Below, piece by piece: positions 23,659 to 30,806 of a stretch of DNA of 64,000 nt (the stretch's first letter is position 1; the number at the start of each line of letters is the position of its first letter). The position numbers and the translations under genes are program-made. The stretch is taken from NCBI GenBank assembly GCA_023392515.1, contig JAEVYX010000057.1, positions 1 through 64,000 on the forward strand. Reading direction: 5' to 3'. A model generated the notes under the pieces. It did no database searches and had not been told where the DNA came from. It worked only from the letters and a program-made list of their open reading frames with translations. This stretch comes from Bacillota bacterium (GTDB lineage: Bacteria; Bacillota; Clostridia; Christensenellales; Aristaeellaceae).

Positions 23659-24909
23659 TTACTTTTTCTTATTGCCTTTGCCTTCGCTTACAGTCATATT
23701 ATTCTCGGGTTTGTTCCCTTTGGGGGTATCTTCTTTAGCGGGTTTTTCTTGTTTGCTCGAATCTCCAGGGGCTGACTGATTATCCGGTGTCTGTTCTTTT
23801 TCAGTCTCGCTGCCTTCGGCTTCTTCGTTTACTTTATCCTTGGCCTCTTCGGATTTTTCCTGGCCGTCTCCGTTGTAGGTGAATTCCTTTAGGAAACTGT
23901 TTATTTGGTCCAGTACGTTCGTTTCTTTGTTCATATGCCAGTTATAATATTGGGTCGCGATGTCCTCGGGTATCCCGGCGCTTGCAATAGCATCCAAAAA
24001 GGCAGTCCTAGCGCCTGCCTGGGCATCGGTCAATGCCTGCTTTGCCGCTTGATATTCAGCAAGCATTTCTTCCTTAAGCTTTGAAAGACCCGCGATGAGG
24101 CCTTCAACATCCTCTTTGCGCTTTTCTTTTTTCATGGTTTGAATTTGATTGCGATACGTGCTTTTAATCGCTTGAAAAGCATCATGGAAAGCTTTTTCAG
24201 CTTCCTTGATTGTGTCTTTTTCAAGGGCGAAAGCTGCCTGCAAGGCGGTGCGCTGTTCTTCGGTCAGAACGTCCTCTTCGTCATCACCAATGTCGAAAAT
24301 ACCATCGGCATCTCCGAACAATACCATCAATTCGCCCATGGTCTTGCTGCCGTATTGGGCGATGGCGTCTTCCAAAGAGATTGCCTCAGAATTTGCAATC
24401 CGCTGCATGAGCAGATATTTGCCGGAGGATAAACCCAGCGCGGCTGCCTGAACTGCAATTTCATCGGACACGTAAGCAGTTCTTACTTCACACTCGGCGC
24501 CCAGGCCTTCCAATGCTTCCTTTGCAGTTTTGTTCAAAGCATCTGCAACGTCCGCGTCTTGGTCACCGGTAACGGTAATGACCAGATAAGGCTTAACTTC
24601 TGCAGCGGCTAAATAACCCGCCTGCGCAAGAGCGCTGACGATTTCCTGCACAGCCTCCTGGGCTGTCCGGCCGCTTGTCTGCACATCAAGCAGCAAGCTT
24701 TCTCCGTCATCATTCAGTGCGGAGGCTTCCACTACATTACCATTTTCAATTTTTAATTCAATGCTGGGATTGAGGTCCATTGTGATAGAATAAGCGCTTG
24801 GAGACTGAATTGAGGATGCGGCAAAACCATTTTGAAAAGCCAGCAAGGATACGATGAGCACCAGACAAAAACTTACCGTGAGCAGATACCTGATCCTTTG
24901 TTTTCCCAT
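23659..24909 (-). CDS. RsgI-like secreted/anchored protein with charged C-terminal tail
   Basis: 416 residues from MGKQRIRYLLTVSFC. Residues 4-32 are a signal or anchor segment (LTVSFCLVLIVSLLAF). The next part, YSITMDLNPSIELKIENGNV and VEASALNDDGESLLLD, is the extracytoplasmic domain found after the membrane span in RsgI-type anti-sigma factors. A long helical section (about 215-330) follows, then a low-complexity tail rich in E, K, P and Q. The cytoplasmic anti-sigma domain is absent, so it cannot bind a sigma factor in the usual way. The gene is under a c-di-GMP-I riboswitch, which implies a role in the surface or sessile/motile switch. Confidence 0.75.
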   Translation of the reverse strand: MGKQRIRYLLTVSFCLVLIVSLLAFQNGFAASSIQSPSAYSITMDLNPSIELKIENGNVVEASALNDDGESLLLDVQTSGRTAQEAVQEIVSALAQAGYLAAAEVKPYLVITVTGDQDADVADALNKTAKEALEGLGAECEVRTAYVSDEIAVQAAALGLSSGKYLLMQRIANSEAISLEDAIAQYGSKTMGELMVLFGDADGIFDIGDDEEDVLTEEQRTALQAAFALEKDTIKEAEKAFHDAFQAIKSTYRNQIQTMKKEKRKEDVEGLIAGLSKLKEEMLAEYQAAKQALTDAQAGARTAFLDAIASAGIPEDIATQYYNWHMNKETNVLDQINSFLKEFTYNGDGQEKSEEAKDKVNEEAEGSETEKEQTPDNQSAPGDSSKQEKPAKEDTPKGNKPENNMTVSEGKGNKKK

Positions 24910-24920
24910 ACAAAACACTC

Positions 24921-25020
24921 CTTTTCGGTAACTGGCTGCCACTGGCGATAGATGCCAAAGGCCCTGTAGCTTTGCGTCGCAGCCTTTCGACTGCTTTGCC
25001 TTTGTCGTAGAATTCGACCG
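24921..25020 (-). ncRNA. cyclic di-GMP-I (GEMM-I) riboswitch
   Basis: On the minus strand the conserved core is clear: GGCAAAGCAGTCGAAAGGC with a GAAA tetraloop, then GACGCAAAGCTACAGGG, and GCCAGTTACCG at the 3' end. CGGT at 25020-25017 and ACCG at 24929-24926 close the P1 stem. The AAAAGGAG ribosome binding site of the RsgI-like gene starts directly after P1, so control is probably translational, by P1-dependent exposure of that site. No terminator lies between aptamer and start. Confidence 0.92.
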
Positions 25021-25025
25021 TTATT

Positions 25026-25054
25026 ATTATATACCAATGCTTCCCTGGAAACAA
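25026..25054 (-). promoter_or_regulatory. promoter of the c-di-GMP riboswitch transcript
   Basis: On the minus strand TTGTTT at 25054-25049, a 17-bp spacer and a perfect TATAAT at 25031-25026. The predicted start is just before the P1 stem of the aptamer. Confidence 0.75.
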
Positions 25055-25134
25055 GCTGCTATTTCTGTTTGTTACAAAAAAGTTACTTTTATGTTTAGAA
25101 AGAGCGTGGGCCATTTGCTGCCATAAGGTATGGC

Positions 25135-25163
25135 TTGACAGTTTTATCGCGATAGGCTATACT
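25135..25163 (+). promoter_or_regulatory. consensus promoter of the ECF/kinase operon
   Basis: TTGACA at 25135-25140, exactly 17 bp, TATACT at 25158-25163. Eleven of twelve bases match the consensus. It diverges from the RsgI-like promoter 80 bp away. Confidence 0.85.
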
Positions 25164-25169
25164 GCACTT

Positions 25170-25303
25170 CAGATGTAGCCTGGCTGTAGCCGGGCGTTCC
25201 TTTCATTCGTGGACTACACCTTGTTTGAAGAAATACCATGAAGGTATATGCTTTCCAGTAGGAGGGCGGCTTTCTGGTATTTTTATTTTAAGGAGGCAGC
25301 CCC
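25170..25303 (+). promoter_or_regulatory. structured leader, candidate riboswitch of unassigned class
   Basis: 134 nt. A three-way junction can form: TGTAG near 25174 with CTACA near 25214 encloses CCTGGCT-GT-AGCCGGG and a GTTCC/GGAC arm. Downstream, ATACC at 25233-25237 can pair with GGTAT at 25243-25247. Alternatively AAATACCA at 25231-25238 can pair with TGGTATTT at 25275-25282, which is followed by TTATTTT and would terminate. These are mutually exclusive, the layout of a transcriptional riboswitch. It lacks the TPP, FMN, THF, preQ1 and cobalamin core sequences. Confidence 0.55.
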
Positions 25304-25849
25304 ATGAAAAAAGGAGAAATCAGGCGGTTGGTATTATCCGCGGTACTGGTGGCGCTGGGCGTGGTATTGGCACGGTTATTTCATGCCTTGGGCGGCTGGC
25401 AGGCGGGCTCCATTTTTTTGCCCATGCATATCACGGTATTGCTCTGCGGCCTGTTATGCGGTTGGAAATATGGCATGCTTTGCGGCATATTGACACCCCT
25501 TACGGCAATGCTGGTATCCGGTATGCCCACTGGCGCGATGCTTATCTCAATGATGTTGGAATTGGGCGCCTATGGCGTTACAGCAGGATTCTTGTACCGC
25601 ATGCCTCTGACGAAGAAATCGCCCCTTTTGAAGGTGGTCATTACCCTTGTTTTGGCCATGCTTGCAGGGCGGGCGGTATATGGCATCTTTGGTGCGCTGA
25701 CCAGCACGGGCGGAGGAAATGCATTTGGCTGGACCGCATTTTTATCAGGTGCGTTTATAAAAGCCTGGCCAGGCATTCTGATTCAGCTTGTGCTGCTGCC
25801 CACACTGATGATGGTTTTGCGTAAAGGAAAATGGGGAGAAGGCTTATAA
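25304..25849 (+). CDS. ECF transporter substrate-binding (S) component
   Basis: 181 residues with about five to six membrane segments. The segments FLPMHITVLLCGLLCGWKYG and LTPLTAMLVSGMPTG match ECF-type vitamin S components. No energising A/A'/T genes are adjacent, so it would share a module encoded elsewhere (group II ECF). It is co-transcribed with a P-loop kinase that starts 5 nt later, which points to uptake followed by phosphorylation. The substrate is not readable from the sequence. AAGGAGG precedes the ATG. Confidence 0.82.
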   Translation: MKKGEIRRLVLSAVLVALGVVLARLFHALGGWQAGSIFLPMHITVLLCGLLCGWKYGMLCGILTPLTAMLVSGMPTGAMLISMMLELGAYGVTAGFLYRMPLTKKSPLLKVVITLVLAMLAGRAVYGIFGALTSTGGGNAFGWTAFLSGAFIKAWPGILIQLVLLPTLMMVLRKGKWGEGL

Positions 25850-25853
25850 TTTC

Positions 25854-26924
25854 ATGCAGGAGCTTTTAAGGGCACAGGTGAACCGCTATCCGGCCTTGGA
25901 GGTTCTGGATGCGGTGAAACTGTGCTATCAAAGTGAATTTGGAGGCGGGCATCTGGTCTCCTCCCGGGAAGAAAGTCTCGAAAGGCTTAGGGAGGAGACA
26001 AAGGGCTTGTCTCCCGTACCGGGGAAGCCGCTTTTTGAATCCATCGGCGGAGGCCTGTGTAGGCTCAACCTGGATGCGGAGAATGCATGGAACCTCCGGC
26101 TGGAAACTATCAACGGCTTATTTTTCACAGCGGCAAAGGATAAGCGGGGAAACCGGGAAGGCTTTGAAAAAAAACTGCAAGTATTGAAGCATTTATGCCA
26201 AGCAGGCGAAATGCCCTTTTCATCCTCTGAATTGGAAGCATACCTGATTTCTTACCGCGAGTCTGGATATCCGCCCGTAAGCCATAGCGACACATACCGG
26301 GAGCTTTACCAGCCCCATTACCGGGTTGTGGAAGAGAGAGCCGCAGCCTATTATGCTTTGATAAAGGGAATAGACGAAAAACTTCAAACGGGGCACCGGC
26401 TGATCATGGCCATAGATGGCATGAGCGGCGCGGGGAAAAGCACCTTGGCCGCCTGGATTCAGGAAGTTTATGAAGACTGTAATCTATTCCACATGGATGA
26501 TTTTTTTCTTCCTCCGGACAGAAAGACAGCGCAGCGGTTGGGTACTCCCGGCGGCAACGTGGATTATGAGCGCTTTCAGATGGAAGTGATGGAGCCGCTG
26601 AAACGGGGAGAGTCCTTTTTCTATCGCCCCTACAATTGCAAAGAAGGGATCATCGGCGGGCATATTACTGCCCCTGTTTGCCGCTTGAATGTGGTGGAGG
26701 GTGTTTATAGCCTCCATCCCGCCTTGCAGGATGCGTATGGGTTGAAGGTTTTTTTAAGCTTGTCCCCTGAGGAACAGAGCACCCGGATTCTCAAGCGCAA
26801 TGGCGTTTCCATGCACCGGCGTTTTTTGACGGAGTGGATTCCTTTGGAGAATATGTATTTTGACAGGCTCAAAATCGCTCAAAGCTGTGACTTTTTGTAT
26901 AACAGCGAAACGCCGCTCCCTTGA
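25854..26924 (+). CDS. uridine-kinase/phosphoribulokinase-like protein with N-terminal extra domain
   Basis: 356 residues. The C-terminal half (from about 180) is a P-loop kinase: GMSGAGKST at 189-197, the lid-region FHMDDFFLP, FYRPYNCKEG and VVEGVYSLHP. This is the nucleoside/pantothenate kinase-like fold that phosphorylates a small hydroxyl substrate. Residues 1-170 form a separate domain with the conserved-looking LCYQSEFGGGHLV and SHSDTYRELYQPHYRVV, which I cannot assign. Coupling to the ECF S component suggests vitamin or nucleoside salvage. No ribosome binding site stands out before the ATG, so translation probably depends on the upstream gene. Confidence 0.8.
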   Translation: MQELLRAQVNRYPALEVLDAVKLCYQSEFGGGHLVSSREESLERLREETKGLSPVPGKPLFESIGGGLCRLNLDAENAWNLRLETINGLFFTAAKDKRGNREGFEKKLQVLKHLCQAGEMPFSSSELEAYLISYRESGYPPVSHSDTYRELYQPHYRVVEERAAAYYALIKGIDEKLQTGHRLIMAIDGMSGAGKSTLAAWIQEVYEDCNLFHMDDFFLPPDRKTAQRLGTPGGNVDYERFQMEVMEPLKRGESFFYRPYNCKEGIIGGHITAPVCRLNVVEGVYSLHPALQDAYGLKVFLSLSPEEQSTRILKRNGVSMHRRFLTEWIPLENMYFDRLKIAQSCDFLYNSETPLP

Positions 26925-26943
26925 AAAAGCGGGAAGCGGCGTT
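26909..26943. terminator. hairpin between convergent genes
   Basis: AACGCCGCTCCC pairs with GGGAAGCGGCGTT (one bulged A) around a 10-nt loop. The left arm includes the last codons of the kinase gene. Neither strand has a long T-run after it, so termination efficiency is uncertain. Confidence 0.5.
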
Positions 26944-26959
26944 GCATAGGTTCAGCAAG

Positions 26960-27493
26960 TCATGGGGCATCATCTGCTCCATGGCTTTTTTCATTAGGTA
27001 CAGCTTCTTTAGCTGCAGGCGCGGTTTCCTGCCAGTGAAGGGCCTGCTCATGGGCTTTTTTCATCCGGTCCAGCACTGCATCGTATTGGCCGTGCTGAAT
27101 GGGCTGGCCTGGAACCTGGAATACAGGCGCATGGTTTGGAGCGGGAGCTGTGCCTGGGGTGGAAATTGGGAACGCGCTTGGGTTGGGGGCGGAAGAAGAA
27201 GGCGGGGCCTTGGGCGTTGCGGGAGATGAGCTTGGCTTCGACGTGTTTCGGGGGGGCTGCGGTTTTGCAGGCACCTTGAAAGCCTCACGCTTTGCGTCGG
27301 CTTGGAAAGGGTTCTGCTTTACTGTGGCCGGGGTGGGTTCCTGCCGTGATGGCATTGGAGCCGGTTCCTTGGCTGAAACGGCTGTCATGTAGGGGGCGAG
27401 CTGGCTGTGTAGCGTAAGCCACTTGATATCTTGTGCGCCTAGCGTCATAGCGGCAAAGGGCGAGACCTGACTTGCTGTTTTTGCTGCTGCCAT
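26960..27493 (-). CDS. proline/alanine-rich hypothetical protein
   Basis: 177 residues from MAAAKTASQVSPFAAMTLGA (AGGAGG upstream of the ATG at 27493). From about residue 45 it is low-complexity, dominated by P, A, S, K and T. It ends with a short helical segment (YDAVLDRMKKAHEQALHW) and another disordered tail. There is no signal peptide or membrane span, so it is probably an intrinsically disordered cytoplasmic protein. I recognise no family. Third-position base use looks like its neighbours. Confidence 0.6.
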   Translation of the reverse strand: MAAAKTASQVSPFAAMTLGAQDIKWLTLHSQLAPYMTAVSAKEPAPMPSRQEPTPATVKQNPFQADAKREAFKVPAKPQPPRNTSKPSSSPATPKAPPSSSAPNPSAFPISTPGTAPAPNHAPVFQVPGQPIQHGQYDAVLDRMKKAHEQALHWQETAPAAKEAVPNEKSHGADDAP

Positions 27494-27584
27494 AGGAATA
27501 ACCTCCTGTTGCATGTTGGGTCATTTCAGCGTATGCGCAAAAAGAACATGGGGTGAGAAGGCGGATGATCTTTTGAACCGGGGG

Positions 27585-27612
27585 TTGCCATATGAAAACA
27601 ACGTGCTATAAT
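27585..27612 (+). promoter_or_regulatory. promoter of the MATE exporter gene
   Basis: TTGCCA at 27585-27590, a 16-bp spacer, perfect TATAAT at 27607-27612 with TGC directly before it (extended -10). Confidence 0.75.
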
Positions 27613-27657
27613 AAAGGTCGATTGAATAAGGATGTAATATAGGGGAATCATGCATTG

Positions 27658-29097
27658 ATGACTTTGGTTAATCGGTTTTATGGCGTAGAGCACATGATCA
27701 AAAAGCCCATGCGTCTGGGCGAGATCCCCACCACGAAAAAGGCCTATCAGGATGTCATTCATATTGCACTGCCGTCTGTGGCGGAAATGGTGCTGATGGC
27801 CTTGATCGGCAGTGTGGACACCATGATGGTAGGTGTAATAGGCAGCGAAGCGATTGCGGCAGTAGGGATAACAAGCCAGCCACGCATGCTGATGCTGGCC
27901 ATTTTCTTTGCTTTGAATATTGGAGTAACGGCTATTGTAGCAAGGCGCAAGGGTGAGGGGCGGCAGGAAGACGCTAACCGCACCATGCGCAATGCGCTTG
28001 GATTGATCGTCATTCTTTCCATTGCTTTGGGCGCGCTGGGAAGTACCTTTTCCGAATGGATGATGCGGCTGGCGGGAGGAAATACCGACACGCCTGCAGA
28101 TGCATTAGTGCTCAAGGATGCTACGGTCTATTTCAGGCTGATGGCTTATGCCCTGCCCATTAATGCCATTACCATGTGTATCAGTGCCGCCCAGCGGGGT
28201 ATCGGCAATACCAAAATCACCATGTATGTCAATATTACCAGCAACCTGGTTAATGTGGTGTTTAACTATTTGCTGATCAACGGCAACCTTGGCTTTCCCA
28301 AGCTGGGGGTGGAGGGTGCTGCAATTGCCACGGTCATCGGGTTTACGGTCGGCTTGGTGCTCGCGCTTTTATCCATTATGATGCGCAGGAACCGCGCGGG
28401 TTTTTTGCATGTCTCCCTAAAGGATGATTGGTGTTTTGACAAGGAAACCATCCGGTCCATCAGCGGCGTGGGCGGCAATGCACTGTTGGAGCAGATCGCT
28501 TTGCGGATCGGCTTTTTCCTTTACGCGAAAATGATTTATGATGCCTTGGGGCCGGCAGCCTTTTCCAGCCATCAGATTTGTATGCAATTTTTGAATATCA
28601 GCTTCACCTTTGGCGATGGCATTGGTGTTGCAGGCACTTCTCTGGTAGGGCAGATGCTGGGAAAAGGCCGGTCTGACCTGAGCATGGTTTACGGCAAGGT
28701 CAGTCAGCGCATGGCGCTGACAGTATCCGCCGCATTGCTGCTGGTTTTTATCCCCTTCCGCTACCCATTGGTGGAATTGTTTGTGCGGCCGGAGGAGGCA
28801 GACGTGCTGCAAATGGCCGCTCAGGTGATGATCCTTGTGGGCATCTTTCAGCCTTTTCAAACAAGTTCCGTGGTCCTCAGCGGCTGCTTGCGCGGTGCGG
28901 GGGATACCCGTTATGTGGCGGCAGTCATGATGACCTGCGTGATGATTATCCGCCCGGTTCTGTCCTGGGCGGCCATATATCCCTTGCAATTAGGGCTGGT
29001 GGGCGCATGGACCGCCAGTTTGATGGATATGATTGTCCGCCTTGTGTTTGTATTCACCCGGTTTACCCGCGGCAAATGGATGAAGATACGAATCTAG
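27658..29097 (+). CDS. MATE family multidrug/sodium antiporter
   Basis: 479 residues from the ATG at 27658, with an AGGGG site about 12 nt upstream (the adjacent TTG at 27655 or the ATG at 27694 are alternatives). Twelve membrane segments in two MatE halves are expected. IALPSVAEMVLMALIGSVDT and MMVGVIGSEAIAAVGI open the first half, and GVGGNALLEQIALRIGFFLY opens the second. MATE proteins expel cationic drugs or metabolites with Na+ or H+. The gene is monocistronic with its own promoter and terminator. Confidence 0.93.
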   Translation: MTLVNRFYGVEHMIKKPMRLGEIPTTKKAYQDVIHIALPSVAEMVLMALIGSVDTMMVGVIGSEAIAAVGITSQPRMLMLAIFFALNIGVTAIVARRKGEGRQEDANRTMRNALGLIVILSIALGALGSTFSEWMMRLAGGNTDTPADALVLKDATVYFRLMAYALPINAITMCISAAQRGIGNTKITMYVNITSNLVNVVFNYLLINGNLGFPKLGVEGAAIATVIGFTVGLVLALLSIMMRRNRAGFLHVSLKDDWCFDKETIRSISGVGGNALLEQIALRIGFFLYAKMIYDALGPAAFSSHQICMQFLNISFTFGDGIGVAGTSLVGQMLGKGRSDLSMVYGKVSQRMALTVSAALLLVFIPFRYPLVELFVRPEEADVLQMAAQVMILVGIFQPFQTSSVVLSGCLRGAGDTRYVAAVMMTCVMIIRPVLSWAAIYPLQLGLVGAWTASLMDMIVRLVFVFTRFTRGKWMKIRI

Positions 29098-29111
29098 CAA
29101 ATGTATAAAAC

Positions 29112-29150
29112 AAATCCCCTCCGGATATGCTGTAACCGGAGGGGATTTTT
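29112..29150 (+). terminator. terminator after the MATE gene
   Basis: AAATCCCCTCCGG at 29112-29124 and CCGGAGGGGATTT at 29136-29148 form a perfect 13-bp stem, followed by TT. Confidence 0.9.
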
Positions 29151-29178
29151 GATGCGGAAAAGCTTTTTAGCCCTTTAT

Positions 29179-29248
29179 CGGGAAAGGCAGGCACTCCGAA
29201 GGTGCCTGAGAGAATTTGACAGGCAGCGTTATGTGCTGCCTGCTTCCC
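29179..29248. repeat. paired dyads enclosed by an outer stem
   Basis: CAGGCAC/GTGCCTG at 29188-29208 and CAGGCAGC/GCTGCCTG at 29220-29242 are two perfect hairpins with 7-nt loops. GGGAA at 29180-29184 and TTCCC at 29244-29248 close around them, giving a three-way junction on either strand. Both hairpins start with CAGGCA. It lies between convergent genes downstream of a sound terminator, without a T-run. It could be a minus-strand terminator, a REP-like element or a small structured RNA. Confidence 0.5.
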
Positions 29249-29291
29249 TTACCCGGGGCAGATGGATGTGACGGTTGATGCCGGCAGCGGA

Positions 29292-29741
29292 TTATTCCTG
29301 TGCGTTGGCGCTGTTCGTGGCTTCATCGGTGAGATCGCTCTGCGGCGCGGATTCTTCTGCCTGGGATTCGATTACAGGGATTTCGGGCGCCTCCGCAGGG
29401 GCCAGGTCGTCGACCTTGCGGGCGGCCTCTTCGGCTGCCTCTTTGGCCAGGCGAGCCTCCCTGGCAGCGGCGAACCGCTGAGCCCTGATGGCGGTAAGCT
29501 GCTCATCCAGAGAATTCAACTGCTCCAATTGAGCATTCAGCGGCGGGGGAAAGGTTTCCCCCTTCTGCCACATCTCGTATGCTACGCTTCCAAAATCGGC
29601 CAGAATTTCCCTGCGACGTGTTACAAGATTCATTTCATTAACCTTATATTTTGCATTGTCGGCAATGTTGGATGCGGCATTTCCAACCGCTTCCATTCCT
29701 TTGAGCCAAGTCTTCTTCAACGCTTTCAACATATCGGCCAT
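29292..29741 (-). CDS. hypothetical amphipathic helical protein
   Basis: 149 residues, MADMLKALKKTWLKGMEAVG at the start. The first 110 residues are helical, with EQLNSLDEQLTAIRAQRFAA and AREARLAKEAAEEAARK as likely coiled coil. The last 35 are acidic and disordered. No signal peptide or membrane segment. Good AAAGGAGGG site. It is the leftmost gene of a minus-strand group with the secreted protein and lipid kinase upstream. Function not recognised. Confidence 0.65.
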   Translation of the reverse strand: MADMLKALKKTWLKGMEAVGNAASNIADNAKYKVNEMNLVTRRREILADFGSVAYEMWQKGETFPPPLNAQLEQLNSLDEQLTAIRAQRFAAAREARLAKEAAEEAARKVDDLAPAEAPEIPVIESQAEESAPQSDLTDEATNSANAQE

Positions 29742-29768
29742 AGGTATCCCTCCTTTTTATAGCTTATG

Positions 29769-30800
29769 CTATTTGTAGAATAGATCATCCCGCAGGCGGT
29801 ACAGGGTAGCTCCCCGTTTTTTCATATTGATGCATTGGATGAACCATTCGGCAGTCGCGTCTGCGTCATACTGGAGGTAACCCCATCGCACACCGTTTAC
29901 CCGGGTACCCCGCATGTTGCTGTCCGTCCAGTGCAGCATGTCGTTTAGAGGATTATAATCTGCCATGAACAAAAGGGAGTGAGGTCCGTTTCCTCCGCCA
30001 TAATTGCCCACCATCTGGAAGAAATCTCCCTTTTGAACCTGGTGGAGCATATCTCGGGCGATTTGAGCATTTTCTTCCTTTGTCAGATCATTATTATACT
30101 TGAATTGCGCCACAATTTCAAATGGACTTCCGTCTGCCGCACCTTCAGGCCGCCATTCGATTCCGTAATCGTAGGGGGCACATGCAGCTTTACTGTTGTT
30201 TTTGGGCATGTGCAGCACCAAATCTGGATATTCTGCCATGGCATAATCCTTGGAAAAGGTATCGAATAAACGCATGACAAAGTTTTTGCAAACACCAATG
30301 TCCCAATCTTCTTCGGCAGGGGCGAACTTATACTTGGAATCCTTTGAATTTTTAAAAGCCAGGTCAAGCATTCTTCCAATCAAGGCTTCCTTGGGGGAGG
30401 GGACCTCCCGGATAACCTGGCTGGTGGCCGGGGATATGCCTTCTTTGGCAGGTGCTGTTCCTGTAACCGTTATGGTGAGCCCGCTGGTTAACTTCGGCAG
30501 CTGAAAGGTATGTTCAAAAATAGCCCCTTCCTGGATCTCGCTTAAAGCGTCTCCCTCCCAGGATAGCGTGACTTCAATTTTATCAAGGTTTGTACCTTTC
30601 GCGGATACAAGAAGCGTATTGCCCTGCCTGTAACCCTCCCCAGGTACGGGAGAATCCAGTTGTATGGTGGGCGGTATTGCCAAATCCGCCAGATACACTT
30701 CCTCGTCCGCCAGCGCTCCGGCAGAATAAAGAAGCCCGATGCACCCTAAAAGCAACATGGCTTTTCGCATCAACCCACGAATTTGAGTCACCCCCCTCAT
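29769..30800 (-). CDS. secreted protein with possible papain-like cysteine-peptidase fold
   Basis: 343 residues. Signal peptide MRKAMLLLGCIGLLYSAGAL, with a cut after ALA. An Ig-like region (about 38-115, PTIQLDSPVPGEGYRQGNTL) follows. The C-terminal half has GVCKNFVMRLFDTF, then GGGNGPHSLLFMADYNP and HWTDSNMRG. The order Cys, His, Asp/Asn recalls NlpC/P60 and CHAP enzymes. The start is unclear: an AGGGGGGTGA site lies inside the frame and would fit an ATT at 30782, while ATG at 30800 and 30770 lack good sites. It starts within 10 nt of the lipid-kinase stop. Confidence 0.65.
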   Translation of the reverse strand: MRGVTQIRGLMRKAMLLLGCIGLLYSAGALADEEVYLADLAIPPTIQLDSPVPGEGYRQGNTLLVSAKGTNLDKIEVTLSWEGDALSEIQEGAIFEHTFQLPKLTSGLTITVTGTAPAKEGISPATSQVIREVPSPKEALIGRMLDLAFKNSKDSKYKFAPAEEDWDIGVCKNFVMRLFDTFSKDYAMAEYPDLVLHMPKNNSKAACAPYDYGIEWRPEGAADGSPFEIVAQFKYNNDLTKEENAQIARDMLHQVQKGDFFQMVGNYGGGNGPHSLLFMADYNPLNDMLHWTDSNMRGTRVNGVRWGYLQYDADATAEWFIQCINMKKRGATLYRLRDDLFYK

Positions 30801-30806
30801 ATCATT

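Noticed and set aside
25170..25303. TPP, preQ1, THF or cobalamin riboswitch
   Set aside because: None of the invariant sequences of these classes is present, so the leader was kept as unassigned.
29179..29248. Glycine or other known riboswitch on either strand
   Set aside because: CTCTCAGG-like and CCGAAGG-like fragments occur, but they are parts of simple perfect hairpins and the conserved aptamer cores are missing. No gene follows in the right direction.
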